From Priapulus caudatus (Eukaryota; Priapulida; Priapulimorpha; Priapulimorphida; Priapulidae), in the NCBI RefSeq assembly GCF_000485595.1, contig NW_014578864.1, positions 31,041-52,959 on the forward strand: 21,919 bases of DNA, read 5' to 3'. Of the stretch, positions 19,621-21,919 are shown in pieces; the first letter of the stretch is position 1; each line of letters starts with the position of its first letter. The notes below the pieces were generated by a model. That model saw only the letters and a program-made list of their open reading frames with translations. It had not been told where the DNA came from and searched no databases. The translations under genes and the position numbers were made by a program.

Positions 19621-20424
19621 GTATGTCTACATGTGTGTGCGTGCATGTGCATGTATGTATGCGTGTGTACGTGTGTGTGTGCGTGCCTGCGCATGTATGT
19701 ATGCGTGTCTATGTGTGTGTGCGCACCTGCGCATGTATGTATGTGTGTCTACGTGTGTGTGCGCACCTGCGCATGTATGTATGCATGTCTACATGTGTGT
19801 GCGTGCATGCTCATGTATGTATGCGTGTCTACATGTGTGTGCGTGCATGCTCATGTATGTATGCATGTCTACGTGTGTGTGCGTGCATGGGCATGTATGT
19901 GTGCGTGTCTACGTGTGTGCGTGCATGCGGGTGTATGTATGCGTGTCTACGTGTGTGTGCGTGCATGCGCATGTATGTATGCGTGTCTACGTGTGTGTGC
20001 GTGCCTGGGCATGTATGTATGCGTGTCTACGTGTGTGTGCGTGCATGCGCATGTATGTATGTGTGTCTACGTGTGTGTGCGTGAATGCGCATGTATGTAT
20101 GCGTGTCTACGTGTGTGTGTGCGTGCATGCGCATGTATGTATGCGTGTCTACGTGTGTATGCATTCATACGCACGTATGTATGTGTGTCTACGTGTGTGT
20201 GCGTGCCTGCGCATGTATGTATGCGTGTCTACGTGTGTGTGCGTGCCTGCGATTATATGTATGTGTGTCTACGTGTGTGTGCGTGCATGCAGATATATGC
20301 ATGCGTGTCTACGTGTGTGTGCGTGCCTGCGCATGTATGTATGTGTGTCTACGTGTGTGTGCGCACCTGCGCATGTATGTATGTGTGTCTACACGTGTGT
20401 GCGTGCATGCGCGTTTATGTCAGC
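19621..20424. repeat. 40-bp minisatellite, 20 copies
   Basis: The GTCTAC anchor recurs at 19625, 19665 (as GTGTAC), 19707 and then on to 20387 with spacings of 40 bp, twice 42 and once 38. Each unit is an almost perfect purine-pyrimidine alternation (ACGTGTGTGTGCGTGC, then ATGCGCATGTATGTATGC) broken only at the TCT. The plus strand has no stop in any frame, which gives three overlapping long Cys/Val-rich open frames. A degenerate GT/GC tail continues to about 20510. Confidence 0.95.
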
Positions 20425-20510
20425 TCACGCGTGTGATAGTGCGTTTCTGCGTGCGGGCGTGCGTATTCTCGTGTGCGTGCGTGCGTGCCCGCGTGTACGT
20501 GTGTGTAACG

Positions 20511-21435
20511 CATGCATAACGCATTTTTTACTCCGTGTTTTTAAACACGTTTACGTTAATTGAGTTTAAAGTTTAGGGTCTAGCTCATGAGCTAGCAGAG
20601 TTCATTACATCTATACATACTTTTTCTTCCCGCAGTCTCCATATTCTGCGTGCACTAGTGGTGGCCCCTAGTTCACAGAGAACGAGATCTCAGCTAGCTA
20701 AACAACAAAAATATTTATAGTAAAGATGATATTTCCAATTGTGTTTAAGCCGTGTACAAATATACCGTGCTCTTGACAACTGTTGCCGCCTGAAAACTGA
20801 AGCCCATTTTCACTCAAATTGGAAAATACGAAAATAATTGTTGCTAACAGGTTAATTACGTGGATCTCTCTTGAATTAAAGGCACTGTTAATAAGACTAT
20901 AAATTATTATTCGATTAACCTATTTCAAGATCTGTATACAACAGGTCTTAGTTAGAGCCAGTCTGTGATCAATCAGTCGAAGTGAGTCGTGATTTACCTT
21001 TAAAACAGCTGAGTGAAAATCGGTTGACAATTTTCTAATAAACAATGCTTTTTACAGCAACACGTTATATTTGTCGTGAAATTTTATGCTATTTGTAACA
21101 ACATATTATACTATTTTTACCAGAGTATATTAGCGCATTTCCTCTGTATAAATTTTCTAATTGTTTCTAGAACTCGAACCGGTAACGTTTCACCTAATAT
21201 CATTCGCATGTCGCGCAAATTGTTTCTGCGCGCGTATATTCTGTTGTTCTTATGCTAATACACCACCTTTCTCTTATCGCATCTATCGCTCTCTATGTGC
21301 AGCATTTCGCTGATGGTTATCGTATTTCTTTCTGATGAGGTGATTCAGTAAATACGGTAGCGACGAGATACCTGGAGAAGAAAAATATCTGCAGTGAGCA
21401 AACTTACAATTTGATTTACGGAAGCATCATGTGAA

Positions 21436-21437
<2 letters not shown>
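20511..21437. other. Unique non-coding stretch, no gene seen
   Basis: AT-rich, with only short frames on either strand. GGTTCGAGTTC on the minus strand near 21173 resembles a tRNA B box, but no cloverleaf can be drawn around it. Confidence 0.4.

Positions 21438-21489
<52 letters not shown>
21438..21489. repeat. AT microsatellite
   Basis: An uninterrupted run of about 25 AT units between TGC and CCGCG. From 21490 to 21780 nothing is recognisable. Confidence 0.95.
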
Positions 21490-21491
<2 letters not shown>

Positions 21492-21780
21492 GCGTGTAAT
21501 TAAAAAAAAAATTCAGATGGTGCTGATATGTGATGTGTGTCAACATATCCTAATATATGAATATTAAATATAGGTAGGCCGGTGACGTGAGGCAGCAGGA
21601 GAGAAGTAGAGAGCAAACGATGTACATGGACACTTGTAAGGAATAACCAAACATCAAATAACACTTTACCTTAAAGTAAGATACATCGTCAGCGGAATTG
21701 TAACAGATAGTGTCTAAGACATAATGCACAGAAATAATGAGTGGTTGGGAATTTATCAATAATTGTCAATAATGGCAGGT

Positions 21781-21827
21781 ACTGTGTTTGTACGCGCATG
21801 CATTCGTGTGCGTGCACGTATGTGTGC

Positions 21828-21919
<92 letters not shown>
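21781..21919. repeat. TG microsatellite running off the window
   Basis: Mixed TG/CG/CA dinucleotides up to 21830, then pure TG to the last base. The end may coincide with a contig edge. Confidence 0.95.

Noticed and set aside
19621-20424. Regular 40-bp spacing as a CRISPR array
   Set aside because: There are no distinct repeats and unique spacers; the units are contiguous copies in a eukaryotic genome.
19383-20563. Three overlapping Cys/Val-rich open frames of 144-310 codons
   Set aside because: They are a by-product of a stop-free 40-bp tandem repeat; all frames encode the same cycle and none has coding context.
21160-21200. tRNA B-box-like GGTTCGAGTTC on the minus strand
   Set aside because: No A box or foldable acceptor and anticodon arms at the right distances.

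Overview
This is a stretch of animal nuclear DNA, most likely from a marine invertebrate (a mollusc or another lophotrochozoan would fit, but the sequence cannot settle it). The signs are spliceosomal splice signals, long simple repeats, a BEL/Pao retrotransposon, a THAP-type zinc-finger exon and dispersed repeats of kinds common in marine invertebrate genomes. There are no bacterial features. Almost the whole window is repeats and mobile DNA, and only one long intact reading frame stands out. | Region by region: 1-3941 is repeat-rich non-coding DNA. It holds a 178-bp MITE with 43-bp inverted ends, a diverged 202-bp tandem duplication, a CA microsatellite, a pair of short inverted copies, a CCGT run with 157-bp tandem units, and a strong splice acceptor at 3941. 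3969-7634 is one uninterrupted 1221-codon exon. It encodes a large protein with a coiled coil, a DDE-like (RNase H-fold transposase-like) core and a Tudor/SH3-like C-terminus. It resembles a large uncharacterised, probably transposon-derived family known from cnidarians, fish and molluscs, and is the best candidate here for something undescribed. 7635-9429 is non-coding and carries three 195-bp tandem units. | 9430-17659 is a rearranged BEL/Pao LTR retrotransposon on the minus strand. Its gag-protease-RT part (15478 down to 11915) has two frameshifts. RNase H and the integrase core are gone, replaced by about 1.5 kb of unrelated AT-rich DNA. The extreme C-terminus of pol survives next to the left LTR. 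Each LTR is interrupted by something different: the left by a THAP-domain exon fragment, the right by a block holding a roughly 1-kb inverted repeat. | 17659-21919 is dominated by simple and tandem repeats: AAT, a dispersed repeat ending in a hairpin, AT, a 680-bp CAG-type tract, GT, a 20-copy 40-bp minisatellite of alternating purine-pyrimidine sequence, AT, and a terminal TG run at the window edge. | The genes do not form a pathway. The window reads as a transposon graveyard plus one intact transposase-like gene whose function, mobile or domesticated, is open. All family assignments are from reading the sequence; no search was run.
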